Assembly: GCA_944324205.1 (NCBI GenBank)
Contig: CALUVK010000105.1
Span: 1-6,096, forward strand
Direction of reading: 5' to 3'
Length of the DNA: 6,096 nt
Source: Candidatus Gastranaerophilales bacterium
GTDB taxonomy: Bacteria; Cyanobacteriota; Vampirovibrionia; Gastranaerophilales; Gastranaerophilaceae
Part shown: in pieces, positions 1 to 5,659 of the stretch
Layout: each line of letters begins with the position of its first letter
How positions within the stretch are numbered: position 1 is the first letter of the stretch
Notes under the pieces: generated by a model
Database searches by the model: none
What the model was told of the DNA's origin: nothing
The model's input: only the letters and a program-made list of their open reading frames with translations
Program-made: the position numbers and the translations under genes

Positions 1-464
1 TTGCTTATTTTAGTGCTACAGGCACAACAAAAAGACTTGCTGAAAAAATTGCCGGTGTAACAGGCGGAGATTTATTTGAAATCAAACCGGAAAAACCTTA
101 TACCGCGGCAGATTTAGATTGGACGAATAGTAACAGCAGAAGTTCTATTGAAATGAAGGATAAAAATTGCCGCCCTCAAATTGCTTCTAAAATAGAAGAT
201 ATTGAAAAATATGAAGTCGTTTTTGTTGGATTTCCTGTCTGGTGGTATAGAGAACCGTCTATTATAGATACGTTTATGGAGTCTTATGATTTTTCAGGTA
301 AACTTGTTATTCCGTTTGCAACATCCGGCGGAAGCTCTATCGGAAATTCCGGAGAAAACATGCAAAAGCTTGCTCCTGATGCAAAAGTGCTTGAGGGTAA
401 ATGTTTTCCGGTAAACGTATCAGAAGACGAATTACAAAACCGGATAAAAGAGTGGTTGGAATAA
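1..464 (+). CDS. Flavodoxin, 5'-truncated by the window edge
   Basis: This is an FMN-binding electron-transfer protein, probably cytoplasmic. The reading frame is open from the left edge (first whole codon at position 3) and gives 153 residues to the TAA at 462-464. The first ATG inside the window, at 153, lies well within the domain and is not the start. The visible N-terminus, AYFSATGTTKRLAEKI, is the FMN phosphate-binding loop (S/T-X-T-G-X-T) followed by the first helix. Further on are the strand VVFVGFPVWWY, where the W/Y residues could stack on the flavin, and IPFATSGGSSIG. This pattern fits the Flavodoxin_4 family of about 155-160 residues, so probably only a few N-terminal residues (a strand such as 'LVAYFS') are missing. 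The partner and pathway cannot be deduced because the upstream neighbours lie outside the window. Its stop codon lies 2 bp from the stop codon of the convergent permease gene. Confidence 0.92.
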   Translation, partial: AYFSATGTTKRLAEKIAGVTGGDLFEIKPEKPYTAADLDWTNSNSRSSIEMKDKNCRPQIASKIEDIEKYEVVFVGFPVWWYREPSIIDTFMESYDFSGKLVIPFATSGGSSIGNSGENMQKLAPDAKVLEGKCFPVNVSEDELQNRIKEWLE

Positions 465-480
465 ATTTAAGCTTTATCCG
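441..480. terminator. Possible weak hairpin at the convergent gene junction
   Basis: There is an 8-bp inverted repeat, CGGATAAA at 441-448 and TTTATCCG at 473-480, with a 24-nt loop. It straddles the two facing stop codons of the flavodoxin and EamA genes. On the minus strand the right arm is followed by GTTTTG, which is only a short T-run; on the plus strand there is no T-tract. It could help end transcription of the minus-strand operon, but the long loop and poor T-tract make this a weak call. Both arms lie in coding sequence. Confidence 0.25.
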
Positions 481-1360
481 CAGAGGATAGATTTGAAAGG
501 ATTACGGCTGATATCATAAAAATACAGCCAAGAATTTCTTTCGGTATCATTGTTTCGCCTAAAATCAAAGTCCCGCCGATTACGGCAAAAACAGATTCTA
601 AACAGAGGATAAGAGATGCTACTGTCGGCTGGGTGTATTTTTGGCCGTAGATTTGCAGTGTATAAGCAACTCCGCAGGTTAAAACACCAGTAACAAAAAG
701 AGAGGCTCTGCAGGCAATTATTGATGCAATTTCCGGAGTTTCCAGCATAAGCATAGGAACAGCCGATAAAATTCCCACCACAAAGAATTGTACACAGCAC
801 GCTTTTACGGCATTAATCCGTTCTGAATAATAATTTACAATAAGAATTTGCAAACCGTAGAAGAATGAGCCAAACAGCAGAAGTATATCGTAGAAATTAA
901 ACCCGCCTCCGGATTTGAAACATAAAAGATATAATCCCAAAACCGCGAGACAAACACTTATTACAACTTTTTTGCTAAGTTTATCTCCCTGCAAAACAGC
1001 AATAAGAGGAACAAATACAACATAGAGAGCAGAAATAAATCCGGCTTTTCCGGCTGTTACATATTGCATACAATACTGCTGGACACTCATTGCAAGAAAT
1101 AAAGATATACCGCATCCAATTCCGGCTCTTGCAAGGTTCATATGCTGGAAACGCTTTTTCCTTTTGCTTCTTTTATCAGGTTTAGAAAATTTAAACCACG
1201 CAATGACGGGTAAAAGACTTAAGCCGCCTAAAAAACTCCTTACGGTATTAAAGGTAAACGGCCCTATATGCTCCATACCTTCTCTCTGGGCAACAAAAGA
1301 CAATCCCCAGATTACTGCGGTTAATATAAGCGCAAGATTACCCAGAATTCTTTTCTTCAT
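467..1360 (-). CDS. EamA/DMT-superfamily inner-membrane transporter
   Basis: This is a 297-residue integral membrane permease of the drug/metabolite transporter (EamA, RhaT-like) superfamily. Ten transmembrane helices are expected, in two five-helix repeats, and the length is typical. The first helix carries the family signature A-V-I-W-G-L-S-F-V-A at about residues 15-24. A short basic loop (KFSKPDKRSKRKKR, about 57-70) lies after the second helix. The second EamA repeat starts near residue 160 and ends with the characteristic stretch from CGVAYTLQIYGQKY through LESVFAVIGGTLILGE to the last helix (about 230-292). DMT proteins export or import amino acids, nucleotide-related metabolites or drugs, and the substrate cannot be read from sequence. 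It is the last gene of a minus-strand run, 23 bp after the parvulin stop. No Shine-Dalgarno precedes the ATG, but a TATAAT lies 6 nt upstream, so it may also be transcribed alone as a leaderless message. Confidence 0.93.
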   Translation of the reverse strand: MKKRILGNLALILTAVIWGLSFVAQREGMEHIGPFTFNTVRSFLGGLSLLPVIAWFKFSKPDKRSKRKKRFQHMNLARAGIGCGISLFLAMSVQQYCMQYVTAGKAGFISALYVVFVPLIAVLQGDKLSKKVVISVCLAVLGLYLLCFKSGGGFNFYDILLLFGSFFYGLQILIVNYYSERINAVKACCVQFFVVGILSAVPMLMLETPEIASIIACRASLFVTGVLTCGVAYTLQIYGQKYTQPTVASLILCLESVFAVIGGTLILGETMIPKEILGCIFMISAVILSNLSSADKA

Positions 1361-1366
1361 ATCTGC

Positions 1367-1372
1367 ATTATA
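1367..1372 (-). promoter_or_regulatory. Putative -10 box of a leaderless promoter for the EamA gene
   Basis: On the minus strand a perfect TATAAT lies exactly 6 nt before the ATG at 1358-1360. Transcription would then start at or next to the A of the ATG. There is no purine-rich ribosome binding site between the parvulin stop (1384-1386) and this ATG. I see no convincing -35 hexamer at 17 bp, and that position would fall in the end of the parvulin gene. The same arrangement occurs before mazG, which raises confidence. Confidence 0.5.
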
Positions 1373-1383
1373 TTACAAAAAAA

Positions 1384-1728
1384 TTAATATTTCTTTGTAA
1401 CCCATAGGAGGTGATAGCCATACTGTGTCTCAACCGGTTCGGACACTTCTCCTATATTCCCGTTAAACGCAGCTTCTTCAAACGGCTTAACCATCTGACC
1501 GCGCTGGAAGCATCCTAAATCTCCGCCGTTTTTACCGGAAGGGCACTTTGAATAAATACGGGCATAATATTTAAAATCATCAAAATTATTTATCTGGCTT
1601 TTTAATTTAACCGCATCGGCTTCAGTCGGAACAAGAATATGATTTGCACAAACAGTGCTGAAGTCCTCCGCCGCAAATACCTGCATACTAGAAAGCATAA
1701 TCATTAATACAAATACTTTTTTTATCAT
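1384..1728 (-). CDS. Secreted single-domain parvulin peptidyl-prolyl isomerase
   Basis: This 114-residue protein would catalyse cis/trans isomerisation of X-Pro bonds during folding of exported proteins. Residues 1-19 form a signal peptide: lysines at 3-4, a hydrophobic core V5-M12, and V-F-A before A20, giving a likely cut after A19. The mature part is one parvulin (Rotamase) domain of about 95 residues. It contains H30 in NHILV, C62 in KCPSGKNGGDLG, M79 and F83 in RGQMVKPFEEAAF, and H106 in QYGYHLLW. By motif alignment with human Pin1 these match H59, C113, M130, F134 and H157, so the active site looks intact. It has no SurA- or PrsA-type chaperone domain and no lipobox. The ATG directly follows the mazG stop (TAAATG), and the Shine-Dalgarno is the G-rich GGGGAGGGG inside the end of mazG, so translation is probably coupled. 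Confidence 0.9.
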   Translation of the reverse strand: MIKKVFVLMIMLSSMQVFAAEDFSTVCANHILVPTEADAVKLKSQINNFDDFKYYARIYSKCPSGKNGGDLGCFQRGQMVKPFEEAAFNGNIGEVSEPVETQYGYHLLWVTKKY

Positions 1729-2505
1729 TTACCCCTCCCCCTTTATGGCAATTTTAGCGCACTTCCATAGTTCGTTAAATTCCTCATATGTATATTCTTC
1801 AAACGGCTTTTCTTTAAGTTCTTCCATTTTTTTGAAACGTTTTATGAATTTTTTATTCGCTCTTAAAAGCGCCTGCTCTGCATCAATTTTGTACCAGCGG
1901 GCAAGATTAACTGTCGCAAAGAAAATATCGCCCATCTCATCTTCCATTTTTTCTCTGTCACCGGATTTTACAGCTTCTTCAAATTCTTTGTATTCGGACT
2001 TTATGCACTCTTTTAAGCTCTCAACAGACTCCCATTCAAATCCGACTTTAACAACTTTTTTGCTTATCTTTTGTGCTGACATTAATGCGGATTGTGATTT
2101 TGAAATCCCATCCAGAATTGATTTCCGGTATGTTTTTTCTTCTTTTTTCAGCTTATCCCAATTATCCAGAATATCCTGGGTAGAGTTTACTTTTTGATTT
2201 CCGAATACATGCGGATGGCGGTGAATAAGTTTATCGCTCAATTCTTTTGCAACATCTTCTATATCGAATTCGTTATTATCTTTTGCAATCTGTGCATGCA
2301 AAACTACCTGCAAAAGCACATCTCCAAGCTCCTCTCTAAGGTTTGCGCTATCTCCGTCATCAATTGCATCAACAGCTTCATAAGCCTCCTCAAGCATATT
2401 AGGCCGCAGGGATTTATGTGTCTGCTCCCTGTCCCACTGACAGCCGTTTTCACTCCTCAAAATGGCAATAATATCTACTAATTTTTCCAAATTCGGATAT
2501 TTCAT
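1729..2505 (-). CDS. mazG: Nucleoside triphosphate pyrophosphohydrolase MazG
   Basis: MazG hydrolyses (d)NTPs to NMP and pyrophosphate in the cytoplasm, clearing abnormal nucleotides; in E. coli it also lowers ppGpp during starvation. The 258 residues are close to the E. coli length (about 263), and both tandem MazG domains are present. The N-terminal domain has GCQWDREQTHKSL (21-33) and the metal-binding E40-X2-E43-X15-E59-X2-D62, then the HRHPHVFG signature (95-102). The C-terminal domain has GFEWES (155-160) and E171-X2-E174-X15-E190-X2-D193, so the second site also looks intact. The start is the ATG at 2503-2505, with no Shine-Dalgarno but a TATAAT 6 nt upstream. It is the first gene of a minus-strand operon with the parvulin and EamA genes. 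It is divergent from a RelA/SpoT-like gene; a functional link through alarmones is conceivable but unproven. Confidence 0.96.
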   Translation of the reverse strand: MKYPNLEKLVDIIAILRSENGCQWDREQTHKSLRPNMLEEAYEAVDAIDDGDSANLREELGDVLLQVVLHAQIAKDNNEFDIEDVAKELSDKLIHRHPHVFGNQKVNSTQDILDNWDKLKKEEKTYRKSILDGISKSQSALMSAQKISKKVVKVGFEWESVESLKECIKSEYKEFEEAVKSGDREKMEDEMGDIFFATVNLARWYKIDAEQALLRANKKFIKRFKKMEELKEKPFEEYTYEEFNELWKCAKIAIKGEG

Positions 2506-2511
2506 ACGAAA

Positions 2512-2517
2512 ATTATA
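2512..2517 (-). promoter_or_regulatory. Putative -10 box of a leaderless mazG promoter
   Basis: A perfect TATAAT on the minus strand ends 6 nt before the mazG ATG, so the predicted transcript begins at or beside the ATG. The intervening bases, TTCG plus two neighbours, hold no Shine-Dalgarno. The sequence before the box is TAG, not the TG-N of an extended -10, and no TTGACA-like -35 is visible at 16-18 bp. The identical spacing before the EamA gene supports the call. Confidence 0.55.
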
Positions 2518-2567
2518 CTATAAATTGAAAAATATTCCTTTGTTTTGATAAATAAATTTCAAAAAGA

Positions 2568-2580
2568 TTACATATTGTAA
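2568..2580. repeat. Perfect 13-bp palindrome, operator-like
   Basis: TTACA-TAT-TGTAA is a perfect 5-bp inverted repeat around a 3-bp centre. It is placed about 50 bp from the mazG -10 and about 70 bp before the start of the plus-strand gene. A dimeric repressor or activator could bind here. In DNA this AT-rich, such a palindrome can also arise by chance, and no second copy is evident elsewhere in the window. Confidence 0.3.
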
Positions 2581-2648
2581 CAAAAAGGCAATTTTTCGGT
2601 TAAAAATAACTTTATTAATATACAGGGGATTATAAATAAGGAGTTTTG

Positions 2649-3974
2649 ATGGTATCAGCGGGAATTATATTTAAACATTTTATTCAAAAGCCGGAAGTGG
2701 GATTACTTGTTAACTATTCAAAATTGCAGGCGGGTGAAAAGAGTCTGTTTTGTGCTGGAAGAGTAAAAGATGGTATTGCGCCTATAGACTTTTCTGCTGA
2801 TTTAGGTACAGCTTCAATCCAGATAAGCAAGGAATTAGAAAAGCATTTTCCAAAGGCTCAATCTCAGATTAAGACTATATTTGGCAATTTAAAATCGGTA
2901 GATAATATTCAGAACAGAGCAAAGGGTCCTGTTTCTATTGAACCTAAAATACTAAGAGGTGTTAAAAGCGGTGATGTAAATTCATATGAGAGTGCAAAAG
3001 CATTTGTTCTTGACGGTATCGGCTCAAGAGTGATTACGAAATCGCTTGAGAAACTGGATAAAAAGCAGATTAAAGGTATGATTGAGAATCTTCGGATTAA
3101 TAATGAACCATTATCAAAAAAACAGAAAGTTTTATTGGAAAAATATATTTATCAGCAAAAAATGACGCAGTTAGAAGAGATGGAAGCATTTCCATTGTTT
3201 GAGAAATTTGCGCAACCGCTGATTGAAAAACGTTCAAGGCAAGTTGTTGATAATTTGAGTTTATCTATTATAAAGAATCGAATGATAAAGGAGGGGCTTA
3301 GTTTAGAGCAGGTAAAAGCACAAGGTCTGCTTTCTGAAGATTTGATTAAACGTTTACAGACTGAAAAAATTGAACCTCTGGAAGTTACTTTGATTAATAA
3401 CTACAGAGGTGCGAGCGGCTTGCCGGAGTTTAGCTCGAGGCAGATTCAAACCTTGCGGAAAGTAACGGGCGGAAAAGTGATTATTCACTCAAGACCTGAT
3501 TTAGCAGATTATACAAAATTCCCGTCTGCCGGTTATACGAAAGATGAGTTGAAAGAATTTGCAATTAAGCCTTCAGGATATAGGACTGCGCAAATGAATG
3601 TTATTCACAATGATGGAACTCTTGGTGAAATTCAATTTAGAGGCAGATATACAAATATGATAGGAGAATACGAACATATTGCTTATGATTTAAGGCAGGA
3701 TAAAAATACTCTAGGGCCTTTGTTCAATAATTTTAAATCTGCAATTTCTAAACTAAAACCGGCTGAATATGAAGAATATAACAAATATTTGGAAAGATGT
3801 TATAATTATTATAATCGTCTGGAGTTGGGGCTTCCCGCTGTGAAACCGAAGCTTCCGCGTAAGTTTGATAAAATACTTTCGGAAGAAAGTATGAAAAAAT
3901 TGTATAATGCAAATGAAGCCAGGCTTGAAAAGCTAAAAGAGGGTTTCAAGCCGCATTTTGAAGAAATTGCTTGA
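2649..3974 (+). CDS. RelA/SpoT-like nucleotide pyrophosphokinase-fold protein with large insertion
   Basis: This 441-residue protein has scattered motifs of the (p)ppGpp synthetase fold, which moves pyrophosphate from ATP to the 3'-OH of a purine nucleotide. Numbered from the ATG at 2649, R90, K92, S96 and K100 in RAKGPVSIEPK match the spacing of R241, K243, S247 and K251 of streptococcal Rel. D122 and R127 in LDGIGSR match the first metal ligand in 'DLxAIR'. KPSGY (Y311) matches the base-stacking Tyr of 'PKPNGY'. E327 in GEIQFR matches the second acidic catalytic residue, followed by EYEHIAYD (340-347). The Rel His four residues after that Tyr is Q315 here. D122 and Y311 are 189 residues apart, against about 44 in Rel, so a mostly helical segment of about 145 residues is inserted. 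No HD hydrolase, TGS or ACT domain and no signal peptide are visible. ATG is preferred over an adjacent TTG because AGGAG lies 5 nt upstream. Toxin, effector or regulator roles are all possible. Confidence 0.72.
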   Translation: MVSAGIIFKHFIQKPEVGLLVNYSKLQAGEKSLFCAGRVKDGIAPIDFSADLGTASIQISKELEKHFPKAQSQIKTIFGNLKSVDNIQNRAKGPVSIEPKILRGVKSGDVNSYESAKAFVLDGIGSRVITKSLEKLDKKQIKGMIENLRINNEPLSKKQKVLLEKYIYQQKMTQLEEMEAFPLFEKFAQPLIEKRSRQVVDNLSLSIIKNRMIKEGLSLEQVKAQGLLSEDLIKRLQTEKIEPLEVTLINNYRGASGLPEFSSRQIQTLRKVTGGKVIIHSRPDLADYTKFPSAGYTKDELKEFAIKPSGYRTAQMNVIHNDGTLGEIQFRGRYTNMIGEYEHIAYDLRQDKNTLGPLFNNFKSAISKLKPAEYEEYNKYLERCYNYYNRLELGLPAVKPKLPRKFDKILSEESMKKLYNANEARLEKLKEGFKPHFEEIA

Positions 3975-3986
3975 TAGGGATATGGT

Positions 3987-4397
3987 ATGGTAAAATACGA
4001 TATAATTAAGATTAATAATAAGAATGTAAGAATGGTTCCTCAAGGAATTACGAATATGAAATTTTCACAAGAACTGGATAAAGCTGTTGCAAGGATTAAA
4101 GAACGCATAGAACGAGAGGTCCCGGATACAGGGTATTTTAGAAATTTTGCAGAAGATTTTGCTAATTCAGATGAAAAGCTTTGCGCAAAAGCTGTTTCTC
4201 TTTCTGTAGAGCGAGACGAAAATGTAGACGGTAATGCGCTTTTGCTAGTGTCGGTTTTGCATCCGTTTATGAATATTGATGCTTCATTAATGCTTGCCAG
4301 TGGAAAACGGGATAAGATATTGGAATATATGAATAAGGACGGGTTTAAGGACGAAATTATACGAAAAATTCACGAACTTGCGGACTCTTTTATGTAA
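3987..4397 (+). CDS. Small unrecognised protein paired with the RelA/SpoT-like gene
   Basis: I do not recognise this 136-residue protein. It follows the RelA/SpoT-like gene by 12 bp, with a modest ribosome binding site (TAGGGA, 6 nt before the ATG), so the two are almost certainly co-transcribed. It is soluble-looking, charged, and without a signal peptide or membrane segment. By eye it reads as a short N-terminal strand (KYDIIKI), a charged amphipathic helix at about 25-45 (DKAVARIKERIERE), two strands at about 68-76 (KAVSLSVER) and 84-92 (ALLLVSVLH), and two C-terminal helices at about 107-135. It has one cysteine (C66) and no obvious catalytic or DNA-binding motif. Its place directly downstream of a possible alarmone-synthetase toxin makes an antitoxin or immunity role plausible, but that is inference from position only. 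It could equally be an unrelated accessory protein. Confidence 0.8.
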   Translation: MVKYDIIKINNKNVRMVPQGITNMKFSQELDKAVARIKERIEREVPDTGYFRNFAEDFANSDEKLCAKAVSLSVERDENVDGNALLLVSVLHPFMNIDASLMLASGKRDKILEYMNKDGFKDEIIRKIHELADSFM

Positions 4398-4434
4398 TAA
4401 CCAGCTGAGGCTGTGTTTTTGAAAGCTTAATTTT

Positions 4435-4468
4435 AAAAACGCCCCGTTTAATTAAACAGGGCGTTTTT
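4435..4468. terminator. Strong bidirectional intrinsic terminator
   Basis: A long near-perfect hairpin joins AAAAACGCCC (4435-4444) to GGGCGTTTTT (4459-4468). Between them lie one C/A mismatch and the palindrome GTTTAATTAAAC. The A-run on the left and T-run on the right let it work in both directions. It sits between the stop codon of the small plus-strand gene (4397) and the stop codon of the facing dehydrogenase (4474), so it probably ends both transcripts. Confidence 0.9.
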
Positions 4469-4473
4469 ATATT

Positions 4474-5439
4474 CTACATTTTAATTAATATCTTTATGCT
4501 GTCTTTTGCTTTGTTTGCTTCAAAGGCTTCAAGAGCGTCGTCTATTGAGTAAGTTTTTGTAATAAATGGTTTAAAATTTATTCTGTTATTCTTTAAAAGC
4601 CTTAAAGCCGGCGCAAACTGGCCGCAGCGAGAGCCCAAGACTGTTATTTCATCTATTACAATCGGAGCCAGATTTAATTCTTTACCAGTTGCAACAGTAC
4701 TTTTTAGAACCAGAACTCCTCGCGGTTTTGTTAATGACATTGAAGTCTCAAAGCCTGATGCTGTGCCTGTAGCTTCAACAACAACATCATATATTTTTTC
4801 AGGGGTAAATTCATTTAATAACTGTGTTTTTACGCCCTGGGCTTTTGCAATATCAAGTTTGTTTTGATGTTTCCCTACCAGAAGTACATCAAAGTTTTGA
4901 GCGTGAAGTGTTAAAGCTGTGGTTAAGCCTAATTTCCCGTCACCTAGAACAAGAACTTTTGCCGTTGGTTCTATATGCAATTGTTCGGTAATTTCGCACG
5001 CTGCTGCAAGCGGTTCAACAAAAACAGCCTGCTCATCCGGAACATTTTCAGGAACTTCAAATAATACATTTACAGGCATTGTCATATATTCTGCAAAACA
5101 GCCGTCTTTGCGCCAAATCCCGAGAGTATGTCTATTGGGGCAGTGGCGGTAATTTTTCTTTGCGCACCATTCGCATTCGGGATCGTTGCAGCCATAGCTT
5201 ATTTCTGCAACAACTCTTTTTCCGACAAGCGACTTGTCATCGCTGTTAACTTCTTCAACTACACCGACAAATTCGTGTCCGAGAATTCCTGAATATCCCA
5301 TATACCCCTTAGTGATTTCATAGTCTGTATTACAAATTCCGGCAAGAGTAACTCTGATTAGAGCTTCGCCTTCTTGCGGAACGGGTTTCGGGTAATTTTT
5401 ATCTAATTTTAATTCTTTATCAAAAACAATTGCTTTCAT
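4474..5439 (-). CDS. Zinc-dependent MDR alcohol dehydrogenase-like oxidoreductase
   Basis: This 321-residue medium-chain dehydrogenase/reductase would oxidise an alcohol or sugar alcohol with NAD(P) in the cytoplasm; the substrate is unknown. The N-terminal GroES-like catalytic domain has C36 and D39 in GICNTD, H55-E56 in GHEFVG, and E142 in VEPLAA, which are the usual catalytic-zinc residues. A second cysteine set, C84, C89, C92 and C100, forms the structural-zinc lobe; its first spacing is X4 where most relatives have X2. The Rossmann fold has the G-D-G-K-L-G motif at 166-171. The second strand ends in LVGKH (187-191) with no acidic residue there, which could favour NADP. The length is slightly short for the family (about 340), as in the ADH-like group with 'MKA' starts. 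The start is supported by GGGAG at 5449-5453, 9 nt before the ATG. It is apparently monocistronic and ends TAG at the shared terminator. Confidence 0.93.
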   Translation of the reverse strand: MKAIVFDKELKLDKNYPKPVPQEGEALIRVTLAGICNTDYEITKGYMGYSGILGHEFVGVVEEVNSDDKSLVGKRVVAEISYGCNDPECEWCAKKNYRHCPNRHTLGIWRKDGCFAEYMTMPVNVLFEVPENVPDEQAVFVEPLAAACEITEQLHIEPTAKVLVLGDGKLGLTTALTLHAQNFDVLLVGKHQNKLDIAKAQGVKTQLLNEFTPEKIYDVVVEATGTASGFETSMSLTKPRGVLVLKSTVATGKELNLAPIVIDEITVLGSRCGQFAPALRLLKNNRINFKPFITKTYSIDDALEAFEANKAKDSIKILIKM

Positions 5440-5659
5440 AAATATTTACTCCCTTCTATTTAAAAATATCATAAATAAAGAACCTTGGGTTTAGATGTAA
5501 AAAACTCTTAACAATCCATATGTGAAATTAAAAAATGTTGTAGTATATTCTTGTACCTGATTTTGAAACAAGGTTTGAAAACCGCGTAGGATAAATCTTT
5601 CAAGGGTACAGGGAATAATTTACCCGTACAAAAAAATATAAAGACGGAGGTTTGCTGAT
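5440..5659. other. Divergent intergenic region, promoters not clearly resolved
   Basis: This 220-bp AT-rich region must carry promoters for the minus-strand dehydrogenase and the plus-strand zinc-knuckle gene. For the dehydrogenase, TTTACA followed 18 bp later by TATTTA on the minus strand is a weak candidate. For the plus-strand gene, TAGTATATT near 5541-5549 is a possible -10, which would leave a leader of about 100 nt. That leader contains GGTTT-GA-AAACC (5573-5584) and a small hairpin listed separately. I recognise no known riboswitch class and no small open frame with a good ribosome binding site. Confidence 0.45.
5606..5629 (+). promoter_or_regulatory. Small hairpin in the leader of the zinc-knuckle gene
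   Basis: GTAC-A-GGG (5606-5613) can pair with CCC-GTAC (5623-5629), giving seven base pairs with one bulged A and a 9-nt loop. An A-rich run and the ribosome binding site GGAGG (5646-5650) follow. No T-tract follows on the plus strand, so it is not an intrinsic terminator for that direction. It could be a leader structure or chance. Confidence 0.25.

Larger units (their letters stand above)
2506..2648. promoter_or_regulatory. Divergent control region between mazG and the RelA/SpoT-like gene
   Basis: This 143-bp, very AT-rich stretch must hold the promoters for both directions. The mazG -10 is at 2512-2517. Toward the plus-strand gene there are several AT-rich -10 candidates around 2612-2625 (TTATTAATATACAG), but no clear -35, so I do not pick one. 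The plus-strand ribosome binding site TAAGGAG lies at 2637-2643, 5 nt before the ATG at 2649. A perfect palindrome sits near the middle and is listed separately. Confidence 0.5.

Noticed and set aside
153..464. A short 103-residue flavodoxin starting at the ATG at 153
   Set aside because: The frame is open upstream to the window edge and encodes the FMN-binding loop there, so the gene is cut by the window and not short.
1474..1815. The 15-bp sequence TTCTTCAAACGGCTT occurring in both the parvulin gene and mazG (near 1475 and 1796)
   Set aside because: Both copies are in frame and encode K-P-F-E-E, with the parvulin copy in its conserved KPFEE motif. Shared codon use explains the match better than a repeat element.
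1655..2197. A 180-codon plus-strand open frame opposite mazG
   Set aside because: It is rich in Ser, Phe and Leu, as expected from the complement of a Lys/Glu-rich gene. It has no ribosome binding site and lies antisense to an intact, well-conserved mazG and the start of the parvulin gene.
2586..2600. AAAAA/TTTTT inverted repeat around GGCAA in the control region
   Set aside because: Homopolymer pairing of five bases is expected by chance in such AT-rich DNA and forms no stable stem.
2646..2648. TTG as the start of the RelA/SpoT-like gene
   Set aside because: It is in frame and directly before an ATG, but it lies only 2 nt from the AGGAG core. The ATG at 2649 has a workable 5-nt spacing and is the stronger start codon.
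4402..4413. CAGC-TGAG-GCTG mini-hairpin after the small gene
   Set aside because: It is only 4 bp with no following T-run of its own; the strong hairpin at 4435-4468 accounts for termination.
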